The notes beneath the pieces were generated by a model. The model was not told the DNA's origin. It did no database searches and saw only the letters and a program-made list of their open reading frames with translations. The translations under genes and the position numbers were made by a program. From assembly GCA_009760855.2 (NCBI GenBank), contig WPIO01000105.1:1159001-1223000 (forward strand): a stretch of DNA of 64,000 bases. The letters run 5' to 3'. The stretch is from Cristatella mucedo. Taxonomy: Eukaryota > Bryozoa > Phylactolaemata > Cristatellidae. This document shows, one piece after another, positions 23,451 to 34,086 of the stretch (positions are counted from its first letter, which is position 1; every line of letters starts with the position of its first letter).

Positions 23451-25634
23451 TGCCTTAGTTCACCGTGGTGGCAAAGCCGGGAAGTCACTCCTGACTTGCG
23501 TCAAGACATCCCTTGACTTAACGACATTGGCAAACAACCAGCCTGGTCCTCACAGAATTTGCTTGGTCCTAATGCAGCTTTGGCATTGATTCTTCATGGC
23601 GTATGCACAGCCCCGCGCATAGGTACATCCGGATAGAGCTGTGCATCACATCTGTTTAAGTGGTCGTTATGACAAGAGCGAGCAGTTTTTCTTCGCAAAG
23701 GCTACATATGCCTTTTAGGCAAATGTCCGCCCCACGACAAGAAAGCGAGGCCGAGCTGAATATGCTTGCTACCGGCTTAATCGATGAAAGTAACAGTAGA
23801 CAGCTACTGTAGATGCATAAGTGTGAATCAGTGATAGTCATAGGATCACAGGCAAGCTATTTAACACCGTCGACGTCTTTCCTGTTTATGTTTGCAAATG
23901 AAATAGGGATTTCGTTTGTAAAAGCATTGATAAGGGAAAGAGTGTGTGTGTGTGTGTGTGAGAGAGTGAGAGAAGCACGAAGGGGGAGAGTAGGCACGAA
24001 AGTAAACATATCGAGTAAAGGGGATCAAAAGCAATATGTCATTCGTAAAGGCATAGCCTAGAATGGATTTGTAGCACAGTTCTTCAGATGTCGCAGCGGT
24101 GATTGATGGCAGGATTTTAGTGCTACAAAAGGTAAATGGGCAAGCCGACTTCAACCTTCTCAGAAAGCATCGCCGATTTCATAAAAGGCGTTGCGATACT
24201 GCCTGATTCACAGTCACTATTACCAAGCACCGAGAATATAAAAGCAAGTGCAATTGCTAGCAGGTCACCGTGAGTATCTACACTTGAGCAGGCGTGCACG
24301 ATAAGGTGACAACAGGCTGGCAAGTGTAGTTAGATGCCCTTCACGTGGCCAAAACGCCCAGGATGCAGGACCACTGCAGTCAGGCTTACAGTGAATTTCA
24401 CGAGCGGCTCCGTAGGCGAATATGATTAGGTGACAAGGTGTTGGGTTGAAGGGTAAACAAGTAAGTTGTTAACTTGAAATAATAGAAACAGAGCACTGGT
24501 AGATCTCTCCTTAGATATGCTCTGGCAGTCCAAGACAGCAGCACCTCGTAGATTGACCAGTGTATCTGTCGGGTGAGCGAGGGGATTAGATCATAACTGC
24601 ATGAATAGTGCATTCATATCTGATCAGGCGATGACATGGCTGCCTGGTGTATCTAAGCTGCAAATGAGAGCCGGCCCGTGAGAGGACAGCAAGTAGTGCA
24701 GCAGTAAGGCTGATAGGACAGGTCAAATTGCAACTGAAAGCTGAAATGGCGAAACAATGCACGCACGGCCACCGCGTTTTTCTGCGGCTGACAGTCACGA
24801 GAACAGCAATCGCGGTCTAATTTTATTTAATGTGGCTACTGAATGAAGCCACTGCGGCGGCCATACGCGAAAGAATGGCGAATGGCAAGCCATCGGATAG
24901 GACGTCCTGCTCATTGTGGTTAAAAGAAAAAGAAGTATTTCAGCGTAGAGAATTCTCGAGAGACCTTGCGGATTCAGGTGCAGGCCAAACGCAAGTAAAC
25001 AAATTAGCCCAGGAATGCAATCCCAGATCCTGAGGTTAGTAAAGGCAAATGCCCAGACGAGAATGACAGTACAGGAGAGCGTCTTCAGAGGCCGATGATA
25101 AGATATCTCTCATGTCAAGTTTATAATCTAGGAAACTTCCGCATGACTAATGACGCGGGAAGCGACTATTTTCATGAACAACTTGAGCTTCTTCTGTTGC
25201 CAAGCAGGCCAAAATGGCCATGACCTTATGGAGACGCTCGGGTAAGTGCCTGGCCAGACTCGCTCGTGTCGACGAGCCATAAACGCGCACAGTTGTGCAC
25301 GGATATATGTCCTACTCACCTTGCAATCCATTCGAGGGCTTCATTGAGCACAGCACCGGCTGAGCGACGCCGGCTGAGGGTAGCGCCGGTAGTTGTACGC
25401 GTGCGCCTGCGCGTCAATGCTTTTCCGGCGGCGTCCTATCCTTGGGCCAATGCCTATTGTGGGTGTGGCAGGGTTTAGGCCCTGGTGCTAAGAGATGTCA
25501 GCGACGGGCAAAGTAAATTTGCTTCTCCATGTACTTATATATTTAAAATGAATCCTACAGTTGGCTAAATATTTAGTTATATCTTCTTGAATGGGCTTAG
25601 GAGAGCCGGTACACCACCGGGCAGAGAGTGTAGT
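23451..25634. other. Left flank of the Polinton, no gene recognised
   Basis: Ordinary GC content compared with the AT-rich element that follows. It has a short TG tract (about 23941-23960). Several short frames are open but none looks conserved. Confidence 0.4.
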
Positions 25635-25907
25635 AGTAGTAGGTGGTTTTTCCCTATCGCACACTCACCTTCAAAGAGGACCATTTTTACATTTGATCTC
25701 ACATTCGTTCGATCTCATTACAAAATGATCCTCTTTAAGTGTGCGTTTACGATAAGGAGAAGCCCCCAACTACTGTAGTTTTATAGAATGTAGAGTACTA
25801 TATAATAGTGAAACATTTCTGCAAACTATGATCACACAACCACTTACTATATACTATAGTAGAAATTATTTAATCAAATACAATTTATTTCCTTAATATG
25901 GATGTCT
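25635..25907 (+). repeat. Left terminal inverted repeat
   Basis: Aligns with the reverse complement of 49228-49503 over its whole length, from AGTAGTAGGTGG to CCTTAATATGGATGTCT. The last bases include the start codon of the first gene. An extra AGT stands just outside. Confidence 0.92.
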
Positions 25908-26501
25908 GAAAAAAATGACATTTCACGGCTCGAGGGTGAAAAGTATCATGTCATGTTAAAAGACTCGTTTTTGCCTTTTGGAAAAAAATACTGAAATAAA
26001 ACCTAAATATCCTAGAACTGTTGTAGATTTAAGTAAAATAGTTACAAAATTGAGCAACTTACCTATTTTAACTGAAAGTTATTTTGTAGTTATTGAAAAT
26101 GAGAATCTTATTATTCATGAACTAAATTATGATCATAGACTATATAAAAATAAAGAAAGATGGTTGATTTCAACTGTAAGTTATATAACACAATTAGTGG
26201 AAACTTATATTGAAAAATATCATTATCTATGCTTTACTTGTACTTTAAAATATAATATAGAAGGAAGTACTTTTGTAAAATCAATTGATGGACCAACAAG
26301 AAGAATGAAAAAACCAATAATTTTTGTTCTTTAATAAGACACCAATTTGATGCATTCAATGAAATATTAAATTTCAATGAACATTTAATTAATAAAGATA
26401 AACTTATTAACTTACGTGTAACATTTTATACAAATAAACTTATGAGGGATGAAATATTTGAGAGGAGAATGAGAAACATTCCAAAAGAAGAGGATTATTA
26501 A
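25902..26501 (+). pseudogene. Element gene 1, unknown, starts in the TIR
   Basis: The ATG at 25902 lies in the last bases of the left TIR. The frame is broken at an A-run near 25981 and again near 26330, and would end at TAA 26499-26501, about 200 codons in all. The middle contains ESYFVVIENENLIIHELNYD and TQLVETYIEKYHYLCFTCTL. I do not recognise the family. Its first eleven codons resemble those of polB at the other end (see findings). Lysine- and isoleucine-rich, as expected from AT-rich DNA. Confidence 0.6.
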
Positions 26502-26507
26502 TATAGA
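26498..26507 (+). promoter_or_regulatory. ATG-proximal TAATATAGA motif (gene 2)
   Basis: TTAATATAGA directly upstream of the ATG at 26514, a copy of the element-wide start-site motif. Confidence 0.5.
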
Positions 26508-26513
26508 ACAACA

Positions 26514-26915
26514 ATGTCAGATCTGCGAACCAAATTTTCTAATGACACATACAATCGAATACTTTTAGAAAATGAAAGTGTTGGAGGTTGTTTAACTAAA
26601 TTAATACGTTTTAGATATTGTTTTCAATTTGTAGGTATTTTATTAACTCATGCAATTACGATAACTAGTACATATATTCAACAGTACGAGGATCTTTCAC
26701 ATATAGTAACTGTTTTAGGTGAATTGACAACAATGTTAATATCAGTTGAAAGTACAATATCACAAATTGATAGAAGAAAAAAATCTACACTTCAAGCAAA
26801 TCTTAACTTGGTTTCAAAGATAGTAGATGCATTAGACGACGACAAAATAACTAAAGAAGAATTCAATGAAATACTAATTGATACATTAGAATATACAGGT
26901 GAATCTGAATCTTAA
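26514..26915 (+). CDS. Element gene 2, unknown, intact
   Basis: An unbroken 133-codon frame starting MSDLRTKFSNDTYNR, one of the few uninterrupted genes. It has one hydrophobic stretch (FQFVGILLTHAITITSTYI, residues ~39-57) and a helical charged C-terminus (LDDDKITKEEFNEIL). TTAATATAGA stands 7 bases before the ATG. Family unknown; a membrane or helical structural role is possible but not shown. The stop codon lies in a 25-bp direct repeat that reappears after the next gene. Confidence 0.65.
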   Translation: MSDLRTKFSNDTYNRILLENESVGGCLTKLIRFRYCFQFVGILLTHAITITSTYIQQYEDLSHIVTVLGELTTMLISVESTISQIDRRKKSTLQANLNLVSKIVDALDDDKITKEEFNEILIDTLEYTGESES

Positions 26916-26937
26916 TCACTTGCAACTCCTCTCTAAC
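26913..26937 (+). repeat. 25-bp direct repeat, left copy
   Basis: TAATCACTTGCAACTCCTCT plus five more bases, identical to 27494-27518. It starts with the stop codon of gene 2. Confidence 0.9.
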
Positions 26938-26993
26938 AAAATTTCTTTCAACATAATTTTAATTTAAACGAGTTTATTGCTTTAATATTAAGA

Positions 26994-27496
26994 ATGCCAG
27001 AAATGACACGTGAAATTATTAGGAGCATTATGTATTATTATCCTGCGTCTGGAATTTGCATTAGTAAGGTAAGGAGAGGTAGGTTATCAGCTGGGCAAGT
27101 TCTTGGAAGTGTTTATGCTAATAGTTACCTACACATTAATTATAACGGAAAGTGCTACCTTTTGCCTAGGTTAATTTGGTTGTATTCAACAGGTAGTTGG
27201 CCAGTGAATGTATTGATCATGTAAATAGGAATATGGCAGATAATCGATTGATTAACTTAAGGGAGGCTAGTGTTTCAGAAAACAATAGAAATAAGAGTAG
27301 ACATTCCAATTCTGTAAGTGGTTTTAGGGGAGTTGATTTCTCTAAGGCAAATGGATACAAACCAAGGGCTAGAATAATAATTGAGGAGAATGGTATTAGG
27401 AAAACTTTTAAACAATATTGTGATACTTTTGAGGAGGCATGTCAAGTTAGGATTGATTAGGAAAATAAGTATTTTGGTAAGTTTAAGCCTAGCTAA
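26994..27496 (+). pseudogene. HNH endonuclease with AP2-like domain (1)
   Basis: Phage-type HNH homing endonuclease. The N-terminal half has PRLIWLYSTGSWP, followed after a frameshift near 27200 by CIDHVNRNMADNRLINLREA, the usual HNH core with IDH and NR..NLR. The C-terminal half has SGFRGVDFSKANGYKPRARI, an AP2-type DNA-binding motif common in these enzymes. An in-frame TAG at 27458 precedes a typical KYFGKF tail. Bracketed by 25-bp direct repeats, which suggests it arrived as a selfish unit. Inactive now if the frameshift is real. Confidence 0.85.
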
Positions 27497-27518
27497 TCAC
27501 TTGCAACTCCTCTCTAAC
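27494..27518 (+). repeat. 25-bp direct repeat, right copy
   Basis: Identical to 26913-26937; it overlaps the final stop codon of the HNH gene. Confidence 0.9.
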
Positions 27519-27538
27519 TAAACTTCTCTTAATATCAT

Positions 27539-28387
27539 TTACGAAAAACGAACTGGTTGTTCTTGCAGCACCATTATTCCATCAATAGTATGTTTAGTTA
27601 AACTCCATATCGGATCTGTAGCTCTTCTTCTCTTTTCATCTTCTCCTTCACCCGGTTCTAATAAATATGTAACAGTTGTTCCAAGTTCTAATAACTTTTC
27701 TTGTTCTCCAACTTTTCTATGATATTTCGGTGTCTTTAATGTTACTATTTCTTTTTTTATTGCTTTAAAAGGTTTTTCACCAGTTGCTTTTGTAATACTA
27801 TTATTTAGATAATCAATAATCTTTGGTAATTATAAATCCACTCTTTGCTTCTAGTATAATCTCCTTTATTGATAATTTCTATCTCTTTTTCATATTGTGC
27901 AATAAACGCTCTCCCTGCAACTGTTCTATTCATTCTTTCAACTAATGCAATAATCTTTTTTCTAGTACCTTCTATAACACGTGATTCATGTCTTTTCATT
28001 TCTTCAGCAAACTCTCCTTTAAACTCTGATCCTGGATCTACTGTTATCTTCTTTGGCCATTATAAAGGACCTTTACCATAAATAACTATTATTGCTTGTG
28101 TTACTTCTTTAGAAGACTTTGTTGTAGGCGGTCTTGAATATTTATATCTATTAGCAACAGCAATAACACTCAAAGCATATTTATATCCAGAATCATTAGG
28201 CATATACAAAATGTCTGCTTGATCATTTTCATTAGTTTTAACAATATTAAAGAAACCTTGTAAAACATCCTTAGGTCTTGGTTTGAAATACCTGACTTTA
28301 AAATACCTGATAGAATACCTGACTTTTACTTGAGTTAAGATTTAACTTATCTTTTTTTTCTCTTTCATTTAGAGTTAAAAATGACAT
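27539..28387 (-). pseudogene. rve-family integrase
   Basis: Retroviral-type integrase as carried by Polintons; it inserts the element ends into host DNA. The D-D-E core is visible: Asp in QADILYMP (~28210), Asp in VDPGSEFKGEF (~28030) and Glu in LVERMNRTVAGR (~27940), 32 residues apart. The C-terminal part ends PIWSLTKHTIDG. Breaks: an in-frame TAA near 28065, a frameshift near 27830, and a frame change near 28300 where a short motif is repeated. I place the start at the ATG at 28387, 10 bp from the divergent gene at 28398. No clear zinc-binding N-terminal domain. Confidence 0.88.
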
Positions 28388-28397
28388 ACTATAGAGA
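28388..28397. promoter_or_regulatory. 10-bp shared start region of two divergent genes
   Basis: ACTATAGAGA lies between the integrase ATG (minus) and the ATG at 28398 (plus). It contains the palindrome CTATAG, so both genes have the element's start-site motif on their own strand. Confidence 0.5.
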
Positions 28398-28861
28398 ATG
28401 GAAATATTCTGTGATATATGTTTAAATAAATTTAGTGAAATCGAATAACTTTAATCAGGTCATCCTTATTGTAAACCACCAATAATAAAGAGACAAAAAC
28501 AAAAATATGAAATACGTTGTGATGTCTGTGATTTTGATATGAAAGAAACAGAATTTGATTCTACTCTTTTACGTAATGATACAAGTATAATCTGTTCATA
28601 CCGCAACATAAATTCTAGTTCATTTAAAAAAGAGAGACCAACTAAATTATATTCATTAGTTAAGAAACACTTAAAAAAGGATGTTGCTCTACTTCTTGTT
28701 TACATGCTTGTTTCGACCATGAAGCTATTTGTGCTATTTCAAAACTATTCCCACTTGTTAAAGGTAAACGTCAAGCAACAAAGTTCAAGGAGTTAATAGC
28801 GTTAATATTTCATTTATGCTTCCCAGGAGGCTACATAACCGACCAAGAAGTTTACCTTTAA
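28398..28861 (+). pseudogene. Cysteine-rich putative Zn-binding protein, unknown
   Basis: Starts MEIFCDICLNKFSEIE, then two in-frame TAA codons, then RCDVCDF and, after a frameshift near 28680, a stretch containing CCSTSCLHACFDHEAICAIS. The CxxC pairs suggest zinc ribbons or fingers, but I know no matching family. It is transcribed away from the integrase gene, and its 3' end overlaps the fibre-like gene on the other strand by about 48 nt. Confidence 0.5.
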
Positions 28862-29678
28862 ATTTCCAAGATTGTCAATGAAGTAATAATCAGTTGGCAA
28901 TCTAGTAAAATATGCATAATACTTTAAGTCAATACCTCCAGTTGTAGAAGTATTTATAGCTCTTATATCACCAGATACAACAGTAATATCACTACTAGGT
29001 CTAAGAAATCCACAATTAGATGCTCCAACAACCATACAACTTAATAATACTATTGGTGGAGATGTTTTATTTGTCCATGAATAAGATGTTAATAGATTTA
29101 TAATTGAATTATATGCTTTAGGATTCATTGAGATAGCTATCACTTCTGTTATTTTTGTAACTGTTTTATCTTCATGAGATTTAGTTTCAACATCAGAAGG
29201 ATTAACAGGATCTGCAACATTTTTTATTTAACTACCACTCTTAATAATATTTTTTGTTGAAGTAAATGCTTTCAATAATACATTGCGTTTCATTCCTCCA
29301 TATGTAACGCAATAATCATCATTTAAAAATGTTGGATTTCCATTACCAGAATTCCAATAAGTAGATGTTACAGCATAACTATTTATGTTTAAATCACCTA
29401 GCAATGTATCACCTGTTTTTTAACATACATATTTATATGACTAACATTAACACCATCAGTAGGGTTAAAATCTGCTCCAAGATAGCTTTAGCAGCAAGAT
29501 TAAGTGATGCTCCTGAATTAACAACAAAATTAGAATCAGCATACAATTTTGTTACTGCATCACCGTTGTTAATAGGATCGGCTACATTCACAACTCTATT
29601 TCAGTTTGAGTTGAGATCTGAAAGAAGATACCCAATAATTTTAGAAACACAATCAGCACTATGAATATTTGCATTCAT
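28814..29678 (-). pseudogene. Fibre-like protein 1
   Basis: Starts at the ATG at 29678. The shaft region has repeats in the style of phage tail fibres: VNVADPINNGDAVTKLYADS, then FNPTDGVNVSHIN, and later NVADPVNPSDVETK. A distal domain of about 110 residues follows without repeats and ends VNFLVGYVASWEA. In phages and adenoviruses such proteins trimerise and bind receptors; here that is inferred from repeat style only. Breaks: TGA near 29600, a frameshift near 29490, further frame changes near 29420 and a TAA near 29228. Confidence 0.65.
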
Positions 29679-29707
29679 TTATATATTCATTGATTAACAT
29701 TTTACTT

Positions 29708-29830
29708 CTATCTAAATTCTATTCTATCTTTACCTCTATCTAACACTTCTCTAACAATTGAAACAATTCTTGCAAGTCTAAATGGATCTTGTTCTTCTAC
29801 AACTTGTATTTCTGCCTTTTTATATAACAT
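29708..29830 (-). CDS. Small unknown protein, 40 codons
   Basis: A short open frame starting MLYKKAEIQVVEEQDPFRLA, charged and helical. It sits between the fibre-like and nuclease genes. Too short to classify, and it may be a remnant. Confidence 0.3.
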   Translation of the reverse strand: MLYKKAEIQVVEEQDPFRLARIVSIVREVLDRGKDRIEFR

Positions 29831-29849
29831 TTCATATCATAAGCAAGAA

Positions 29850-30515
29850 TTATTTATTTGAAAAACGACCACAATAAGAAATTATATCAAATTCAAAATC
29901 ATAGTACTTTTCATCTTTAAGCAAAAAAATAACTAGCGGTTGTCTCATTGGCATATCAAAAACATAATTAGTAGGAATACGAACTGTACCAGCTGCTATA
30001 TAGTCTAAAGGTTTTTCATCGTAATTTGACTCTTCAACAAAGATTTCAAATTCACAAAAGAATCATCTACTTAATTTTAATACATGTAATCCAAGTAAGC
30101 ACTGTGCTAAATACTGTTTTAGTATATATTCTTCAACTATACTCCTACTCCATAAACATTCTATCACAATAAGTATATCTTCATCAATAATTCCATCCGG
30201 AGAATAACGATATACTCCATCACTAGTAAAACATTCGTTAGTGTTTTCAATATTTCTATCTAGTTTGATTTCTAGAAATTTTGCAGTGATAGGTTCAAAC
30301 ACTTTTCCAAATAGCATTCGTGGAAATCTCATTGGAGAGCTGTTAGAAATATATCTTTTTAGTTTTCTTTATGCAATTAATTGTATATAACAATCAATAT
30401 GTGCACCAAAAACCATATCATTACCTAGAACCGAATACACTTCTGATCCACCAATATCTAGTGACATAGCTTTTTTCCACTCATCTGAACCTTGAATAAA
30501 GTTTGCTTTTTGCAT
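29850..30515 (-). pseudogene. YqaJ/lambda-exonuclease-like nuclease
   Basis: Viral recombinase-type exonuclease. The N-terminus reads QGSDEWKKAMSLDIGGSEVY, the usual QGS.EW...R.G.IGGS start of YqaJ proteins. The core has GKVFEP (conserved Glu), SPDGIID and, on the next strand, IVIEC, where the family normally has ExK. YILKQYLAQCLLGL fits the helix after the active site. In viruses such enzymes trim DNA ends for recombination or replication. Two in-frame stops (TAA near 30365, TGA near 30060) but no frameshift seen. The ATG at 30515 lies inside the 3' end of the MCP gene. Confidence 0.75.
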
Positions 30516-31269
30516 TATATTTAGACATTATAAATGTATTTAAAATTTATTTTCATCATAAAAAAATGTTCCTTTACTACAAGTAAAGTTAGATCCATTT
30601 CCATTTTACGTTAGTTCAGCAGTATTCTCACACATAGTACGATAGTGAAGTATGATTGTTGTAGCAGGAACTGCAGGTTAACCAGCTCCACCAGCACCAA
30701 CACTACCAGCATCAGCAGCAGAATGAATCAAGGCATTGAATTCAACTGTTACATGAAGTTTGGATGTTACTTCAAGTGGTTCATCATTGCATTGTAGATC
30801 CATTACATGAATAGGATAAAGAGATAACCACTCAGGATAAGTAACACCTACAGGTTCAGTTACTTCATTCAATCAAAGATATTTTTTCTGAATGTAGTAA
30901 AATCAAGATAAGATGTTGAGCATTTTCCATCTCTTGGATAATTGCTTCTTGGAACAGTTGGATATTGTTTCGATCCATTAGCAAGTACAGTCACACTTTT
31001 AATATCGCAATGATTGTTTGTGCAAGGATTTTCAGTATAAAATCCATATTTACCATAATTTTTCGCTGCTACAATCAGCCATCTAACTTTAGCAATATTA
31101 TTTTGTACGGATAGAGTTCTAGTGTATTTCATACCTTGGTTGAAATTAGTTAGTGCCATATTTTCATATCATCTAACTCTGTAGTTAAGTCTTAGTTTCT
31201 TTGATCTCTCACTCGAAAGATCAGCAAGTGATCTTTGAATATTTTCCATAGTTAGGTGACCCCTAGTAA

Positions 31270-31453
31270 TGGTGAGCCGTACTAGCTCACTTGGTAAGGC
31301 GGTTGCTTTTCACGACCTATGCCCCGAGGTCGTGGGTTCGAATCCTGCGGTGGGCAATCCTTTATCACCCCTGCAAGGGGTGGTGATAGCCGTAAAAATT
31401 CTTATGTCGCTATGCAAAAAAAGGCTGGTTAATCAGTTAGTATTTATTTATTT
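31270..31453 (+). mobile_element. SINE-1 inserted in the MCP gene
   Basis: tRNA-derived head with A-box TAGCTCACTTGG (31283-31294) and B-box GGTTCGAATCC (31335-31345), then the SINE-1 body to about 31440. The hairpin tail is missing; the copy ends in a T/A-rich run. It is oriented opposite to the MCP gene. It shows that the element was resident in animal chromatin long enough to receive host retrotransposons. Confidence 0.88.
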
Positions 31454-31866
31454 TATTTTACAACACATGGAACAATCAATCTCACTTTTGACATCATAAT
31501 TCTAAATGCATTTCAAGTACCACTTCCAGCAGCATTAACAACACCTCTACTTTGTATTGCATTAGCATCACCAGATGCTCCAGTCATAATTGCTTCAAAA
31601 TCATTTTCACCAACTCAATTTAATTCAGGAGTAAATGGAAAATTGTAAATAATTTTATTCATGTCGGCACCGAAATCAGAGAGTCTAGATAGAGGTAACG
31701 ATATACGGAATGTGCATGCATTATCAGCAAGATTAACATTCGTCATTCGTCTTCTATAAAGAAATCCAATGGTTGAAGAACTTGCAGCTGAAGCAGCAGC
31801 AGGACTGGTATACGGATAACTAAGAGAATTAACAGTATTAGCAGTAGCATTAAAAGACATATAATG

Positions 31867-32315
31867 GTAAGTAAAATCATGCTTTAAAAAAATAAACGAA
31901 ATGAATAATATGGTTAGGGGTGACATGCACAGGGTCAGCATGCAAATGTGGTTAGTGGCAGCATGCACAGTGTCAGCACGCATAAGCACATCAAGGACGA
32001 ATCACAGGGACCCACTAAATGCTGTCCTAAATAGGTGTGTTTTTAGGTTCCTTTTAAATGTGGTCAGGTCAGGGGATGTTCTGATGCAGGTCGGGAGGGA
32101 GTTCCAGGCTTTGGGAGCATACGAACTAAATGCACGGTCTCCAAAGGGTTTAAGGTTTGCATGAGGTATTTCTAGACTGTTGGATTCCGAAAAGCAGGTG
32201 GTACGATGCTTGACCTGATGGGGTAGTATATCTGACAGATAGGCTGGAGCCATAGAATGAAGGGACCTAAAAGTGAGCGACAAAACCTTGAAGTCAATCC
32301 GTTGCTTGACTGGTC
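31867..32315 (-). mobile_element. LINE-A fragment inserted in the MCP gene
   Basis: Encodes RPVKQRIDFKVLSLTFRSLH, HRTTCFSESNS and SSYAPKAWNSLPTC, then the LINE 3' UTR up to TACTTACCATT. Both ends are cut: the RT is missing at 5' and the hairpin plus AT tail at 3'. The lost tail is unusual for a target-primed insertion. Same orientation as the MCP gene. Confidence 0.88.
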
Positions 32316-32630
32316 TAATTCTCATACTAATGAACATCCACGCACCTACAAGACCAGCAGCAAGATTTCTAGTAGGAGCACCATAAGCACCAGCAGCAAC
32401 CGTTTGAACTTGTAACTGACCTTCAAAAAGTAGATAAGTATAAGAAAGAACATAACATGTTTGCTGTTCACCAGGAACACAAAATGTTACTAGTTTGTTT
32501 GCGATGCTATCAGTTTCAATACCATTAGTTGGATATTTTTCTCTAAATGGATAGTCTTTAATACTGTAATTAGAAAAGAAAGAATAGCCCAATTCTAATA
32601 TAGTATCAATATGAGCACTTGCCATTTCTT

Positions 32631-32640
32631 CTCTATATAA
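32631..32640 (-). promoter_or_regulatory. ATG-proximal TATATAGA motif (MCP)
   Basis: TTATATAGAG on the minus strand, 5 bases upstream of the MCP start codon. Confidence 0.55.
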
Positions 32641-32658
32641 AAAACTAAAGATTAATTT

Positions 32659-33243
32659 TTAGTTTTGAATATATAATCCAGCTCCTATTTTTTTCCTCAT
32701 ACCTCCACCATAACCATCAGGTCTAACATAAGGTACAACAGCTTTCTCTTTGATTACTTTCTCTATTTATTTATACACTTTTGGATCATTCTCTTTAAGA
32801 GTCTCTGAATAGTCTTCTACTTCAGCTTCCATTTCTGCTTTACGACTTATTTTTAGATTTTGGTTTAATTTTTCAAGCATAGCACGTTTAATCTCAAGAT
32901 CCATCTCTTTAATTAGTCTATCATAATCTTCTTTCTTTCGTTTCTCAAGTTCATATTCAAGTTCTTTCTCTTCCCTTTTTCTTCTTCAAGTCTTATCATT
33001 CATGTCTCTGCGTTTGTTAGCGTATTCTTGATCTATCTTTTCTTTCTTTGTTTGTAGTTCAATCACTTTTCTTGCTTGATGCATTTCAATACCTTTGTTA
33101 GCAATATTTATGCTTAGACCTGTTAATCCAGTTACAGCAGGTGCTACTTAACCAGCACCATCAATTACTTAATCTAATAATCCCGATCCATGATATTTAC
33201 CTCCGTGTATTCTATCATGATCAGCTCTCGCATTGCTACCCAT
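32659..33243 (-). pseudogene. Small structural protein, protein VI-like candidate
   Basis: About 195 codons from the ATG at 33243 (MGSNARADHDRIHGGKYHGS). The centre is a long charged coiled coil (EEKELEYELEKRKKEDYDRL). The C-terminus is glycine-rich and basic (GYGGGMRKKIGAGLYIQN), which could hold adenain-type cleavage sites. Position between penton and MCP, small size and G-rich ends recall adenovirus protein VI-like or core proteins; this is inference. Several in-frame stops (TAA x3, TGA x1). ATATAGAG stands just before the start. Confidence 0.45.
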
Positions 33244-33245
33244 TG

Positions 33246-33255
33246 CTCTATATTA
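33246..33255 (-). promoter_or_regulatory. ATG-proximal TAATATAGA motif (small structural gene)
   Basis: TAATATAG on the minus strand directly upstream of the ATG at 33243. It overlaps the stop codon of the penton-like gene. Confidence 0.45.
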
Positions 33256-34086
33256 CTTTGAAATTTCTATTTTTGCAACTACATCAGTGATGATAATTGC
33301 AGGATTTTCATTTTGATCACCTAGACCTATTTTTAATGCACTTATTGAATCTATATCACCACGTGTTGGTAAATGCAGTATATTAGGAATATGTAGATCA
33401 ACCTTATCTCCGGGATTTATATCATCAATGTCAATAATATATGAAGATGAAATTGTTCTAAATATCCTTTTCTTCTTCTATATAATTCTTAAATGGATTA
33501 ACTAAATCAAAATCTACACTAATCCATCTTATTCCCTTATTATCTGGCAATACTATTTTATTCAATGCTTTATAAATTCCACTGAAACACATTGATTTTT
33601 CTATTATTTCGTAAAGAGTTCCACCAACATCTGCAGCATCAAATGATCCTTGTTGATTTGAGTTAAAACCTAATGTATCACTAATTGGATTTATTACCCC
33701 AGAAGCATAACTTCCAAGTAAAACAACATAATCTGGAGTTACTTGTAATATAGTTTTTTCATCTGTATCAACACTAAATTTTATTCCACTGCTATTTCTA
33801 GCGTTAGAATTATAAAATGCGCTACCTTTAGCTAAAGCTGTGTTAAGAGCAGTAACCATCTTACTATTATCATAATATCCTTGTGAAATTGTTGTGGAAA
33901 AAGATTTGCTTTATACCAAAGCATAACATTTACACTAGTAGTAACATTTGATATTGTTCTATTAGTATAGGCAAACTCTACTCTTTGTAATCCAACTTTA
34001 TTAAAACCTGAATCAGATCCAAGTATAATTGATGGCACTAATGTTTTTGATTCTGAAATGCTTGTTCCTTTTAATCTTATAGACAT
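33253..34086 (-). pseudogene. Penton-like minor capsid protein candidate
   Basis: About 277 codons, starting MSIRLKGTSISESKTLVPSI. Predicted beta-rich with few charges: RVEFAYTNRTISNVTTSVNV, VTALNTALAKGSAFYNSNAR, then SSGIKFSVD and a PISDTLGF turn, a pattern common in single-jelly-roll minor capsid proteins of Polintons. The end, DIDDINPGDKVDLHIPNIL, is also beta-like. Frame changes near 33880 and 33470. It lies just upstream of the small structural gene and MCP, the usual place for the penton. Assignment is by pattern and position. Confidence 0.5.

Larger units (their letters stand above)
30540..32625 (-). pseudogene. Major capsid protein (double jelly roll), split by two insertions
   Basis: About 485 residues in three pieces: 32316-32625, ~31454-31866 and 30540-31269. 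Piece 1 starts MASAHIDTILELGYSFFSNY. Piece 2 has ISLPLSRLSDFGADMNKIIY and SKVRLIVP. Piece 3 has KVRWLIVAAKNYGKYGFYTE, TVPRSNYP and YPEWLSLYPIHVMDL. This fits Polinton/adintovirus hexon-like MCPs in order and length. A LINE-A fragment separates pieces 1 and 2, a SINE-1 pieces 2 and 3. Further damage: several in-frame TGA/TAA codons and a one-base frameshift near 30870. The gene stands downstream of the other virion genes on the same strand, with TTATATAGAG just before its ATG. Confidence 0.85.

Noticed and set aside
31270-31345. tRNA gene
   Set aside because: A- and B-boxes belong to a SINE head; the same sequence with the same body recurs at 5470 and 58832 and the cloverleaf is degenerate.
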